A stretch of 12,029 nt of DNA from the NCBI GenBank assembly GCA_036401335.1, contig DASWVC010000029.1:1-12029 (forward strand), written 5' to 3'. The notes under the pieces were generated by a model that was not told where the DNA came from, ran no database searches, and worked only from the letters and a program-made list of their open reading frames with translations. The position numbers were made by a program, and so were the translations under genes. The DNA is from DASWVC01 sp036401335. GTDB lineage: Bacteria; Verrucomicrobiota; Verrucomicrobiia; Chthoniobacterales; JAFAMB01. Position 1 is the stretch's first letter; each line of letters starts with the position of its first letter. This document shows, piece by piece, positions 1 through 7,074 of the stretch.

Positions 1-1275
1 CAGGATTACCAGGACAACGCGGACATCATTCGAATGTGCCGTCAGCGCATCCGCGTTCCTGACCAGTGGTGGGGAGATTACCTGGCGATGGTTGGCGCGG
101 TGCGCATCGGGGAGGCACGGGTGCTTGAGCTCATGCACGAGGTGGGCATTGAGCGCCTGCAGGCTTATGCGCGCCAATGGTTCGACTACAGCGAGCAACG
201 GATGGAGGCGGCGATCAAACGGCTGCCAAGCGGCCGACGATTGGCGGTCACCCGTCACGATGGTTTTGAGGCAATCCCTGAAGGCATTCCGATCCAAGTG
301 GAAGTTAATGTGGATGCGGATGCCGGAAAGATTGCAGTAGATTTGCGGGATAACCCGGATTGCCTGCCGTGCGGCTTGAACCTTTCGGAAGCCTGTGCCC
401 GCACGGCAGCCATGATCGCCATTTTTTACGTCATCGGCGGCGAGGTTCCTCCAAATGCGGGTTCTTTCCGGCGGTTGGAGGTCTTGCTCAGGGAGAACTG
501 CTGTGTGGGCATTCCGCGGCATCCGGCCAGTTGCTCAACCGCTACTTCCGACCTGATGGACCGGGTCGCTAACACCACCCTGCGCTGCCTGACGGAGATG
601 CAGGAAGGCGTTGGGATGGCGGAATTTGGGTCGTGCCAACCGCCCGCTGGCGCGGTTATCTCCGGTCGTGATCCGCGGACGGGCGCTCTTTTTATCAATC
701 AGCTTTGTCTGGCCGTGACCGGCGGACCAGCCGGGATTCAACAGGACGGCTGGTTAACTGCCTACAACGTGGGGACGTCCGGGATGTTGCACAAAGACAG
801 CGTTGAGATCGACGAATGGAAACATCCGATCCGGGTGATCGCGCAACACCTCATTCCTGACTCTGAAGGAGCCGGACGCACCCGAGGTGCACCCGGTGCC
901 TACGTGGAATTCGCCCCGGTCGGCTGTTCCATTGAAATCATGACGAACAGCGATGGCCATGAGACGCCCGCACGCGGCGTCCACGGAGGTCAGGACGGCA
1001 CCCCCGCGCGCGCCTTCCGTCGATTGTGCACCGGCGAACTGTCGGAGCTTCCCGGCTTGCACCGAATTACCTTGGGAGAGAAAGAATCCATCGTGTCCAT
1101 CTCGTGCGGCGGCGGCGGCTACGGCCCGCCAAAAGAGCGGGATGAACGCCGCGTGGTGAACGATGTGCGCGAAGGCTGGGTCAGCCAGGAACGTGCGCGG
1201 GACGTTTATGGGGTTGTTCTGACCGCCGACGGAAATTGCGACCGGGAGGCGACGGATCGACTCCGTCGGGCTTGA
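1..1275 (+). CDS. Hydantoinase B/oxoprolinase family protein, C-terminal part
   Basis: The frame is open from the first base of the window (424 codons to the TGA), so the true start lies upstream and the Met codon at 34 is internal. The family (HyuB, N-methylhydantoinase beta subunit, 5-oxoprolinase C-terminal half, acetophenone carboxylase subunits) usually has about 520-590 residues, so roughly 100-150 N-terminal residues are missing. Visible family features are the 'WWGDYLA' segment near 70-90, the 'PPNAGSFRRLEV' block from nt 448 (family N-x-GS-x-RP motif), the 'RVANTTLR' stretch, and the Gly-rich C-terminal 'SCGGGGYGPPKERD' at nt 1096-1137, typical of the HyuB end. These proteins pair with a HyuA subunit for ATP-dependent opening or carboxylation of cyclic amides or ketones in the cytoplasm. 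HyuA is not in the window and would be expected upstream. The exact substrate is unknown. Confidence 0.86.
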   Translation, partial: QDYQDNADIIRMCRQRIRVPDQWWGDYLAMVGAVRIGEARVLELMHEVGIERLQAYARQWFDYSEQRMEAAIKRLPSGRRLAVTRHDGFEAIPEGIPIQVEVNVDADAGKIAVDLRDNPDCLPCGLNLSEACARTAAMIAIFYVIGGEVPPNAGSFRRLEVLLRENCCVGIPRHPASCSTATSDLMDRVANTTLRCLTEMQEGVGMAEFGSCQPPAGAVISGRDPRTGALFINQLCLAVTGGPAGIQQDGWLTAYNVGTSGMLHKDSVEIDEWKHPIRVIAQHLIPDSEGAGRTRGAPGAYVEFAPVGCSIEIMTNSDGHETPARGVHGGQDGTPARAFRRLCTGELSELPGLHRITLGEKESIVSISCGGGGYGPPKERDERRVVNDVREGWVSQERARDVYGVVLTADGNCDREATDRLRRA

Positions 1276-1330
1276 TCATGTTCCTTCTCCGAATGCCCTT
1301 TTACGTCATGCCACTTGCACCGATGATAAA

Positions 1331-1366
1331 CGCCTCACGCGAGGCGCAACGCGGAGGCTTGCGTTG
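1331..1366 (+). promoter_or_regulatory. Tandem hairpins enclosing the SD and TTG start of the SDR gene
   Basis: Two adjacent perfect inverted repeats are visible. The first is CGCCTC-ACGC-GAGGCG (1331-1346). The second is CAACGC-(8 nt)-GCGTTG (1347-1366). The second loop holds the ribosome binding site GGAGG (1353-1357), and its 3' arm contains the TTG start codon (1364-1366). GCCTC at 1332-1336 could alternatively pair with the second GAGGC (1354-1358), which covers the ribosome binding site. The layout would allow translational control, but a regulatory role is inference. Confidence 0.35.
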
Positions 1367-2146
1367 AGCACGTCGCACGAATCGAAAGCCGGCCGCTTCC
1401 TCGACCTGTCAGGACGCGGGGCCCTGGTCGTTGGGGGTAGCCGGGGGATTGGGTATGCGGTTGCGGAACGGTTCTGCCGTGCAGGAGCTAACGTCTGCAT
1501 CGTCGGCCGGACAGAGGACTCCGTCCGCCACGCGACCAGTTTGTTGAGCGCCGAAGGTTATACGGTCGGAGGGTTCTTTGCAGAAGTGACCGATGTTGCC
1601 GCCGTCGCCCTCGCACATCAGCGGGTCGAAGCCACGCTGGGTCAAGTCGACATCCTGGTGATCGCGGCCGGTTTGGTCGGACCGACGGCCCCCGTGTGGG
1701 AATATGAATTGAACACCTTTGAACGCCTCATGGAAGTTAACTTCATGGGTACGGTTCACTGGCTGCGGGCCGTGCTGCCGGGGATGCGACGTCGTCGCCG
1801 TGGGGCGGTGGTGACGTTCGCGTCTGTTGCGGGCAAAGAAGGGAACCCCGGCCAGGCTGCCTATTGTGCGGCCAAAGCGGCCGTGATGGCCCTGACGAAG
1901 TCAGTGGCCAAGGAAGTGGTGTCCGAAGGCATCCGGGTGAATTGCGTTGCTCCTGGGATCACCGCAACGGAGATGGCGCTTTCAGTTCCGGAAGAGACCA
2001 GAAAATACATTTTGTCCAAGGTTCCCATGGGCCGGATGGGGGAACCTGCAGAAATCGCTGCGGTGGCACACCTTCTCGCCTCGGACGAGGCCGGTTTCAC
2101 CACCGGCCAGGTGTACGACGCGAGTGGCGGCCGGGCCACTTATTAA
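1364..2146 (+). CDS. SDR family NAD(P)-dependent oxidoreductase
   Basis: A classical short-chain dehydrogenase/reductase of 260 residues, the usual family length. The Rossmann nucleotide-binding motif GGSRGIG is at residues 24-30. Arg49 after the second strand ('VGR') favours NADP(H). The 'AAG' equivalent of NNAG is at 101-103. The catalytic tetrad is Asn126, Ser154, Tyr167 and Lys171 (YCAAK). The C-terminal 'PAEIAAVAHLLASDEAGFTTGQVYDASGG' pattern is typical of the FabG-like branch. It is a soluble cytoplasmic enzyme for a hydroxyl/carbonyl conversion on an unknown substrate. The TTG start was chosen because GGAGG lies six bases upstream, no in-frame ATG occurs before residue 123, and the conserved core begins near residue 12. 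It lies 88 bp after the HyuB stop and 51 bp before the binding-protein gene, so co-transcription is likely. Automatic FabG naming would be over-specific, as there is no fatty-acid context. Confidence 0.92.
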   Translation: MSTSHESKAGRFLDLSGRGALVVGGSRGIGYAVAERFCRAGANVCIVGRTEDSVRHATSLLSAEGYTVGGFFAEVTDVAAVALAHQRVEATLGQVDILVIAAGLVGPTAPVWEYELNTFERLMEVNFMGTVHWLRAVLPGMRRRRRGAVVTFASVAGKEGNPGQAAYCAAKAAVMALTKSVAKEVVSEGIRVNCVAPGITATEMALSVPEETRKYILSKVPMGRMGEPAEIAAVAHLLASDEAGFTTGQVYDASGGRATY

Positions 2147-2197
2147 GAAAACCAAAACTCACCCTCATCTTAGGGCACAAAGGCAGAATACAGAAAT

Positions 2198-3544
2198 ATG
2201 AGAACAACCGATCACGATTTTGACGAATTCACAACTCAGGGGCTGTCTCGCCGCACGGCGCTTCGGATGGTAGGAGGCACGCTGTTGGGTTTAGCGGTCC
2301 TGCCACGGGCAGCTTTTGCGGCCGGCACCGGGTTTACTTCAAGCGCCGGTGCGGACATTCCCGCCGTCACGGTACGCACCGGGATTGAACCCTACGGTGA
2401 TCACTCGACATTGGTGATCGGAATGCGCCAAGGCTTCTTCAAAGATGTGGGCATCGACGTTGAACCGCAGCCATTGGGTGAGAGCACGCAGCTTGCCGAC
2501 GTCGTGCCGCGTCTGGCCTCGGGCAGTCTCGACATTGTGACCTGGTACGGCCCGATTAAGGTTGCCTCGCTGCCGCACACAAAAAACCTGACGATGCTCG
2601 GGTTTGTTGATGCTTACATCGGCACTTACATTCTGGCGGCACCTTGGACCAAGGCAAAGCCGGTCAGCGATCTCGCCGCTCAAGGTAAGTCCTTCACGGA
2701 AGCGATGTCGACGGCGGTTGCGCAAATGAAAGGTAAACGCGTTGCCCTGGCCAACGACGGCGCCCACCGCGATTTTTTTAACACGGTGTTCGCGCTTGGC
2801 GGTCTCAAAACCTCGGACGTGGCCTTGCAAGCCCTGGGAGACAACGAGCAAGTGCAACTTGCCAATTCTGAGCGCCTTGATTATGCGAGTCCCTCGGGCG
2901 CTGCACAGACCGTGCAGCTGATGAACCAAGGTTGGTACCGGCTTGTCGGCACGGAGGACCTCCTCAGCGGGCTTCCTCCCGGCGATTCCAGGGCGGTCGC
3001 GACCATCGGCAACACCGGTCCCGCTTGCACGTTAGATTATTTGGAAAAGAACTACGAGACGGTGCTTCGCTTCATGTCCGTGATGTTCCGAATCGTTGAC
3101 CAGGTTAAAGCTGATCCGGCCAAAGCACTTAGCTTTGAGGCACCGTACCTCCGCAGCGTAGCCGGCACGAATACAACGCCCGAAGATCTTGGCAAGATCA
3201 TGAAAACGTTGGATCCGCTGGTCTCCTTTGAGGACCAGACACGGTTTTGGACAGATACCGCGAGCCCGTACCATTACAAGAATGTGTATGGTCCGCAGAT
3301 CGCAGTCGCCACGCAGGGAGGACTCATCCCGAAAGGGTTTGCGGCGACACCGGACGACGTGACCGTAGGCCCACGGATTTACAACGATCTTACAAATCTA
3401 AAAAACGGTTACGACTTGCTGGTGCCGAAAGCTGGATCCGCCCCGGAAGCTGCCCGAACAATGGTTGCCAACGCAGCAACGCAGTACCAGAACAGGAACT
3501 ACCTTGATGCGTTCCGCATGCTCAAGACGGCGTTAGGTTCCTGA
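2198..3544 (+). CDS. Tat-exported ABC transporter substrate-binding protein (NitT/TauT, NMT1-like)
   Basis: The protein has 448 residues. The N-terminus carries a twin-arginine signal: SRRTALR at 17-23, a hydrophobic stretch to about 35, and a likely cleavage after AFA (39-41), so the protein should be exported folded to the periplasm. The mature part begins with 'VTVRTGIEPYGDHSTLVIGMRQGFF' (58-81), matching the SsuA/TauA/NrtA-type pattern in which a strand is followed by 'GFFKxxGIDV'. 'LASGSLDIVTW' (106-116) matches the usual L-x-x-G-x-x-D block. It is about 100 residues longer than most SsuA/TauA proteins. The extra length includes the segment near 165-180 and a C-terminal tail 'NAATQYQNRNYLDAFRMLKTA'. 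The permease and ATPase genes follow immediately, so it is the specificity component of that importer. The ligand is not predictable; sulfonate, taurine, nitrate and thiamine-precursor labels would all be guesses. The Shine-Dalgarno sequence is weak (AGGCAG about 11 bases upstream). Confidence 0.87.
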   Translation: MRTTDHDFDEFTTQGLSRRTALRMVGGTLLGLAVLPRAAFAAGTGFTSSAGADIPAVTVRTGIEPYGDHSTLVIGMRQGFFKDVGIDVEPQPLGESTQLADVVPRLASGSLDIVTWYGPIKVASLPHTKNLTMLGFVDAYIGTYILAAPWTKAKPVSDLAAQGKSFTEAMSTAVAQMKGKRVALANDGAHRDFFNTVFALGGLKTSDVALQALGDNEQVQLANSERLDYASPSGAAQTVQLMNQGWYRLVGTEDLLSGLPPGDSRAVATIGNTGPACTLDYLEKNYETVLRFMSVMFRIVDQVKADPAKALSFEAPYLRSVAGTNTTPEDLGKIMKTLDPLVSFEDQTRFWTDTASPYHYKNVYGPQIAVATQGGLIPKGFAATPDDVTVGPRIYNDLTNLKNGYDLLVPKAGSAPEAARTMVANAATQYQNRNYLDAFRMLKTALGS

Positions 3545-3552
3545 GGCCAACC

Positions 3553-4428
3553 ATGGCAGGCGATTCCGTGAAGCCGACTACACCGGTTGTCAGCAACACT
3601 TTTGATCGGCCCCGAGCCCCGTGGGCTGCGAAGCGTGCGCCGGCACTGTCTGGTGTTGTGTCAACGGTTCTGCTCGGCGCAGCCGGACTGGCGTTCACGT
3701 TGCTGGTTTGGTGGCTGGTCTCGCTTGGCTTGGATCCTTTGCGGCTTCCGAGTCCGTGGGCAGTGGCGCAGGCAATCACAGAAAATTGGGCAAACATCCC
3801 TGCGCTTCAGTACGTCGATTTACAGTCTGGAGGCCTTGCCGATGCCCTTTTCTACACGGTGGTGAGCGTGCTTGCGACGGTGGCGGTTGGCGCCGTTGCC
3901 GGCACGTTGGCCGGCATTGCGTTGCCACTGGTCTCGATCGTGCACGTGGTGGTCTCCCCTGTCCTTGTCGTCCTGGGCTCGATGCCGATCTTGATCCTGC
4001 TGCCGTTTCTGGTTGAGTGGTTTGGAAACGGTGGCTTGGTTCGCTCCGGGATTGTGGTGATTTTTACCTTCGTGGTGATGGCGAGCGTCTGCATGCGGGC
4101 AAGTCACGAAGCCGCCGGACGTTATCGGAATTATGCAATGTCATTGGGGGCGCGTCCTGCGTTTGAGATGCTTCACGTGGTTCTGCCGGCGCTGTTGCCG
4201 GACCTGATTGCAGGACTTCGGGTTTGCCTGGCGTCAGCTTGGAGCATGGAAAGTGTGGCCGAAGTTATCGGGGGACAGCAGGGGGCAGGCCGCGTGATCG
4301 CAACGATGGCGCATTTATCAAACACCGAAGTCTTGTTGGCGATGGTTGTTTGCATCGCCGTTGCGGCTGTGGTTCTTGATGGGTTGCTGGTCGTTTTCGG
4401 GAAAGGTTTTGTTACATGGCAAGAATAA
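3553..4428 (+). CDS. ABC transporter permease, NitT/TauT (SsuC/TauC-like) type
   Basis: A 291-residue inner-membrane protein with about six hydrophobic segments (near 33-57, 97-125, 127-153, 163-182, 205-225, 258-282). The binding-protein-dependent transport EAA loop is clear: E186-A187-A188, Gly199 in 'MSLGA', and L211-P212, followed by the 'LPDLIAGLRVCLASAW' helix typical of SsuC/TauC/NrtB. 'LRLPSPWAVAQAI' (63-75) is the usual family entry after TM1. The N-terminal 30 residues are Pro/basic-rich and cytoplasmic, slightly longer than in typical SsuC. The ATG lies 8 bp after the binding-protein stop, with GAGG six bases before it. The 3' end overlaps the ATPase gene by 13 bp, indicating translational coupling. 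A single permease gene implies a homodimeric channel. Confidence 0.92.
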   Translation: MAGDSVKPTTPVVSNTFDRPRAPWAAKRAPALSGVVSTVLLGAAGLAFTLLVWWLVSLGLDPLRLPSPWAVAQAITENWANIPALQYVDLQSGGLADALFYTVVSVLATVAVGAVAGTLAGIALPLVSIVHVVVSPVLVVLGSMPILILLPFLVEWFGNGGLVRSGIVVIFTFVVMASVCMRASHEAAGRYRNYAMSLGARPAFEMLHVVLPALLPDLIAGLRVCLASAWSMESVAEVIGGQQGAGRVIATMAHLSNTEVLLAMVVCIAVAAVVLDGLLVVFGKGFVTWQE

Positions 4429-5270
4429 CGCCTTTCATTCCGGAGGAGACGCGGCGGTTATCGGGGCAGGCCACCGTTCCAGCGGTGGAGTTTCGCAATG
4501 TCACGAAGCGGTTTGCACTTGGATCGCGGCCGGAGGAGGCACTGACCGCTCTTGACGGCGTAAACCTCGTTATCCAGAGAGGCGAATTTGTGTGTGTATT
4601 GGGACCATCCGGTCATGGCAAAAGCACGATGTTGAACCTCCTGGCCGGATTCATCAAACCAAGCGAAGGGGAGGTGCTGCACGCGGGGCGACCTGTAACC
4701 GGCCCAGGCCCGGAACGTGGCGTCGTTTTCCAGCGCGACACCCTCTTCCTTTGGAAACGCGTTTCCGACAACATCACTTTCGGACTCCGGGCGCGAGGTG
4801 TTCCCCGGCGAGAACGGGACGCCATCGCTGCTCATTACCTTAAGCTTATCGAGCTGGAACGTTTCGCCCAAGCCTGGCCACGGCAATTGTCCGGGGGAAT
4901 GCGGCGGCGCGTCGCGATCGCAGCCGTCTTCGCGAACAGGCCCGATGTGTTGCTGATGGATGAGCCCTTCACCGGACTGGATTATGTTCGGCGGGAACGC
5001 CTTTATCGGGTGCTGGAAAATCTCTGGCGGGAAGTCGGCAGTACGGTTTTCTTCATCACCCATGACGTCGATGAAGCCCTCACGTTGGCCGATCGCATCG
5101 TCATCGTCGTGAGAGGAAAAGTCGTCCATGAAACCAGCGTGCCTTTTCCACGTCCGCGCAGCCCCGAATTAATTGCCGGCCCGGACGCGGTTGGTTACCG
5201 CCTTGAACTGCTTCACCAACTAGGGCAGGCGTTCACCGAAACCGCGGAACCCGGACCACCGGCCGTCTGA
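4416..5270 (+). CDS. ABC transporter ATP-binding protein, NitT/TauT (SsuB/TauB-like) type
   Basis: The nucleotide-binding subunit of the importer, 284 residues, with all catalytic motifs: Walker A GPSGHGKST (63-71), Q-loop Gln106 ('VVFQRDTLF'), signature LSGGMRRR (158-165), Walker B VLLMDEP (178-184) with catalytic Glu183, D-loop GLD (187-189), and switch His216 (ITHD). 'DEPFTGLD' and 'THDVDEALTLADRIVIV' are typical of SsuB/TauB/NrtC-like ATPases. His67 in Walker A replaces the more common Cys/Ser, and Met162 in the signature replaces the usual Gln; neither should abolish activity. The 20 residues before the domain are variable. The start sits inside the permease gene (13-bp overlap), with AAAGG nine bases upstream. 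It is not expected to serve the CUT1 importer further right, because it lacks the long C-terminal regulatory domain of MalK/UgpC. Confidence 0.94.
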   Translation: MARITPFIPEETRRLSGQATVPAVEFRNVTKRFALGSRPEEALTALDGVNLVIQRGEFVCVLGPSGHGKSTMLNLLAGFIKPSEGEVLHAGRPVTGPGPERGVVFQRDTLFLWKRVSDNITFGLRARGVPRRERDAIAAHYLKLIELERFAQAWPRQLSGGMRRRVAIAAVFANRPDVLLMDEPFTGLDYVRRERLYRVLENLWREVGSTVFFITHDVDEALTLADRIVIVVRGKVVHETSVPFPRPRSPELIAGPDAVGYRLELLHQLGQAFTETAEPGPPAV

Positions 5271-5290
5271 GACCGACGCCGGGTTCTTCT
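5247..5290 (+). terminator. Putative intrinsic terminator after the NitT/TauT importer
   Basis: GAACCCGG (5247-5254) and CCGGGTTC (5279-5286) form a perfect 8-bp stem. An inner 4-bp stem, CGTC (5264-5267) with GACG (5275-5278), stacks directly on it. The 3' side runs into TTCT, a weak U-rich tail. The left arm lies in the last codons of the ATPase gene. A stop or pause here would separate the importer from the PF07090 gene 63 bp downstream. The short U tract limits confidence. Confidence 0.4.
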
Positions 5291-5333
5291 GTCTATGCCC
5301 ATCGCCGTTCGCGGTCTGGATGGTTAAGCATTT

Positions 5334-6101
5334 ATGAGCACCACCCTAAAAGTACTGTTTGCAGGCGAATCATGGACAATCCAAACCACCCACATAAAAG
5401 GTTTGGATTTCTTTTCGCAATGGGGGTATGGGACCGGAGAAAAGTGGGTTCGCCAAGCTTTAGAAGAAGCCGGGATTCAGGTCAGGCACTTGCCCAGCCA
5501 TGAGGCGATCGAAACTTTTCCGAATACGGTTTCGGCCCTCTCCGAATACCAATGTTTGATCCTGAGCGACATTGGGACGAACACCCTCCTTTTACACCCC
5601 GAAACCACCACAAAGTCCAAGCGGACGCCCAACCGGCTGGAAGTTATCGAGCAGTACGTGCAACAAGGTGGCGCTCTGCTCATGATCGGAGGTTATATGA
5701 GCTTTCAGGGCATCGAGGCCAAGGCGCGTTACGCAAATACACCGGTTGAACAGGCGCTGCCTGTTTCCCTGCTGACGCAGGATGACCGGGTAGAGGTGCC
5801 GCAAGGGTTTTCTCCGGAAGCGGTTAACTCTGGGCACCCCATCATGAACGGGTTGCCAACGGATCCCTGGCCCTACCTCCTCTTTTACAATCGGGTCATA
5901 GCCAAACCGAATGCTGACGTGCTGCTTCAGCATAACGGTGAACCGATATTGGCTGTCTGGAACTATGGAGAAGGACGAGCAGCCGCTTTCACCCCGGACG
6001 CAGCCCCGCACGGCGCGCCTCCTGAATTTCTGGAGTGGGAACATTTCCCGCGGTTCTGGCAACAACTGGTCTTCTGGCTAACCAGAACCAACCCTGGATA
6101 G
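5334..6101 (+). CDS. PF07090-type putative glutamine amidotransferase-like protein
   Basis: A 255-residue protein that resembles the PF07090 family, annotated as putative glutamine amidotransferase or 'cytoplasmic protein', with a class I GATase-like flavodoxin fold. Visible features are an N-terminal 'LKVLFAGESWTIQTTHIKG' (5-23), 'GTGEKWVRQALEEAGIQVRHLPSHEA' (33-58), a strand 'YQCLILSDIGTNTLLL' (72-87), the elbow region 'GGALLMIGGYMSFQG' (112-126), and the end 'NYGEGRAAAFTPDAAPHG', where 'GrGrv-A-TsD-aPHw' is the family pattern. The elbow position carries Tyr121, not the nucleophilic Cys of true amidotransferases, and the only Cys in the chain is Cys74. Ordinary glutaminase activity is therefore unlikely. 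The protein is probably cytoplasmic, with no signal or membrane segment. It stands 63 bp after the ATPase gene, possibly behind a terminator. Relatives often sit beside sugar or nucleoside catabolic genes. The biochemical function is unknown. Confidence 0.8.
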   Translation: MSTTLKVLFAGESWTIQTTHIKGLDFFSQWGYGTGEKWVRQALEEAGIQVRHLPSHEAIETFPNTVSALSEYQCLILSDIGTNTLLLHPETTTKSKRTPNRLEVIEQYVQQGGALLMIGGYMSFQGIEAKARYANTPVEQALPVSLLTQDDRVEVPQGFSPEAVNSGHPIMNGLPTDPWPYLLFYNRVIAKPNADVLLQHNGEPILAVWNYGEGRAAAFTPDAAPHGAPPEFLEWEHFPRFWQQLVFWLTRTNPG

Positions 6102-6107
6102 ACGCAG

Positions 6108-6275
6108 GTGAGTCACCGCCGGTGTGTTTATACTGCTTACGAAGGACGGCCGGTCACCGAATGGCCGGTTCGCACACTCCTCGGAGGTAAAACGATTGTG
6201 CATGAAGGAAAGCTTTGCGTCGAACCAGGCATAGGGCAGTTCCGAGCACAGGGAGCCCAAGTAAACGGTAGTTGA
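6108..6275 (+). pseudogene. C-terminal remnant of a D-hydantoinase/dihydropyrimidinase-type amidohydrolase
   Basis: Starting two codons after the stop of the preceding gene, in the same frame, 50-odd open codons end in TGA at 6273-6275. From about 6126 they read 'VYTAYEGRPVTEWPVRTLL', then 'GGKTIVHEGKLCVEPGIGQF'. This matches the end of cyclic amidohydrolases (D-hydantoinase, dihydropyrimidinase, allantoinase), whose last 50 residues follow '(S)PYEGxxVTGWPVxTxxRGxxVVxxGxLxGxPGxGxF'. The metal-binding barrel (roughly 400 residues) is absent, so no enzyme can be made. The upstream codons 6108-6122 are not recognisable and may be junction sequence. A GTG at 6108 could start a 55-residue peptide, but no Shine-Dalgarno sequence supports it. 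The remnant fits the HyuB theme at the left edge. Recognition is from memory of the family pattern. Confidence 0.66.
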
Positions 6276-6442
6276 AAAGAGCAGCATGAACGACGGTCGC
6301 GACTGGAGACCGCGTTAAGGTCGACAGTGCCTTGCCGACCGCGCCGTGCGAGGTGGCCACCATCATCCCCGGTCACGAAGGGACTTGTGACCCTACCAGA
6401 CGACCCCGGCCCGGAGCTGCTTTGCCTTGCCTGGACCATAAC

Positions 6443-6799
6443 CTATTCAAGGTCTTCAGCCGGGAGACTGGCAATACAGGCCTGAGCCATTTCCGGGTCG
6501 AACCCGAGGTCGCCCGAGACGTCCCAGATGGCTTTGCAGAGGTCGGCGCCAGCCTCAAGCAAGTAACCGGCCCGCCGGTTCTGCTCCTCTGCAGCTGACT
6601 CCGACACGCCGTAAACGAGGGTGCGGCCATCCTGGTGTTGACGCACCACCAAATGGCAAAGGGTCTGGTCCGCCACCTCGCCGCGAGCACGTCTGGCTCG
6701 GGCGATAACCGGCCAGTGGTCCTTTTGGATGCGAACCGGCCTTCGGCCGGTGAGGGTCACAGTTAGGTGAACGTTGTCGGGCGTTTGGATGGGGGTCAC
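6443..6799 (-). CDS. Small conserved-looking hypothetical protein
   Basis: A 118-residue minus-strand frame whose composition looks like a real protein. It opens with 'VHLTVTLTGRRPVRIQKDHWPVIARA' (10-35), then 'TLCHLVVRQHQDGRTLVYGVSES' (46-68), and a helical end 'AGYLLEAGADLCKAIWDVSGDLG' followed by 'CIASLPAEDLE'. The pattern 'LTGxxPVxI-x-DWPVIA ... VRQHxDGRxxVYG ... CIAxLPAE' resembles a family of small hypothetical proteins seen in proteobacterial and verrucomicrobial genomes and plasmids. No function is known. The start is uncertain: GTG at 6799 has no Shine-Dalgarno sequence, an in-frame stop lies three codons further upstream, and GTG at codon 14 is an alternative. It runs against all the main genes and follows another small minus-strand gene by 101 bp. 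It may be a degraded accessory gene. Confidence 0.55.
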   Translation of the reverse strand: MTPIQTPDNVHLTVTLTGRRPVRIQKDHWPVIARARRARGEVADQTLCHLVVRQHQDGRTLVYGVSESAAEEQNRRAGYLLEAGADLCKAIWDVSGDLGFDPEMAQACIASLPAEDLE

Positions 6800-6900
6800 G
6801 TGTCGAGGTTAATCGCGAAGTTAAGGCTGCGCACCGGCCGGTCTGCCTTCGTTCGCGGCCAATACCGCTTACCGGATGCCTGCGGCTTACCCGTTGCTGG

Positions 6901-7074
6901 TTACCCGAGCTGTTTGCAGAAAAGCTGGGCCGTCTGCAGCGTCGGAAATGAACCACTCAGGTCCTTCAAAAACCGACGGACGTAAAAACCGCTGGGGCGA
7001 CGCTCGATGGTGAGCGTGTTATAACCGATGTACTGGAGTACTTGCTCCGCTGACCCGCAATCTTGGTGTTTCAT
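6901..7074 (-). CDS. Small hypothetical protein (57 residues)
   Basis: A short minus-strand frame ending 'NTLTIERRPSGFYVRRFLK', then 'DLSGSFPTLQTAQLFCKQLG'. The alternation of a beta-like 'LTIERRPSGFYVRRF' with a helical end 'LQTAQLFCKQL' resembles small single-domain proteins of the kind that accompany plasmid- or island-borne hypothetical genes. The ATG at 7074 is preferred because AGG lies five bases before it. The frame stays open to a TTG at 7131, which would add 19 less protein-like residues. It lies 101 bp upstream of the 118-residue minus-strand gene and may form a two-gene unit with it. A minus-strand TAGAAT at about 7147-7152 could be a -10 box. No function can be assigned. Confidence 0.42.
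   Translation of the reverse strand: MKHQDCGSAEQVLQYIGYNTLTIERRPSGFYVRRFLKDLSGSFPTLQTAQLFCKQLG

Noticed and set aside
2339..2929. Minus-strand open frame (196 codons)
   Set aside because: Antisense to the Tat-exported binding protein; composition and motifs do not support it.
4458..5129. Minus-strand open frame (223 codons)
   Set aside because: Antisense to the ABC ATPase, whose motifs are all intact; no protein-like features.
6183..6275. GGAGGT followed ten bases later by GTG, a possible 25-codon small gene
   Set aside because: The same frame extends upstream and matches the hydantoinase C-terminus, so GGAGGT encodes part of that remnant rather than a ribosome binding site.
6137..6439. 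Minus-strand frame of 100 codons and plus-strand frame at 6332-6598
   Set aside because: Neither has protein-like composition or a recognisable motif; they overlap the hydantoinase remnant and the small minus-strand gene respectively.
6735..6751. Palindrome ACCGGCC-TTC-GGCCGGT, terminator-like
   Set aside because: No U tract on either strand, and it encodes the TGRRPV segment of the 118-residue minus-strand protein; best explained as coding.
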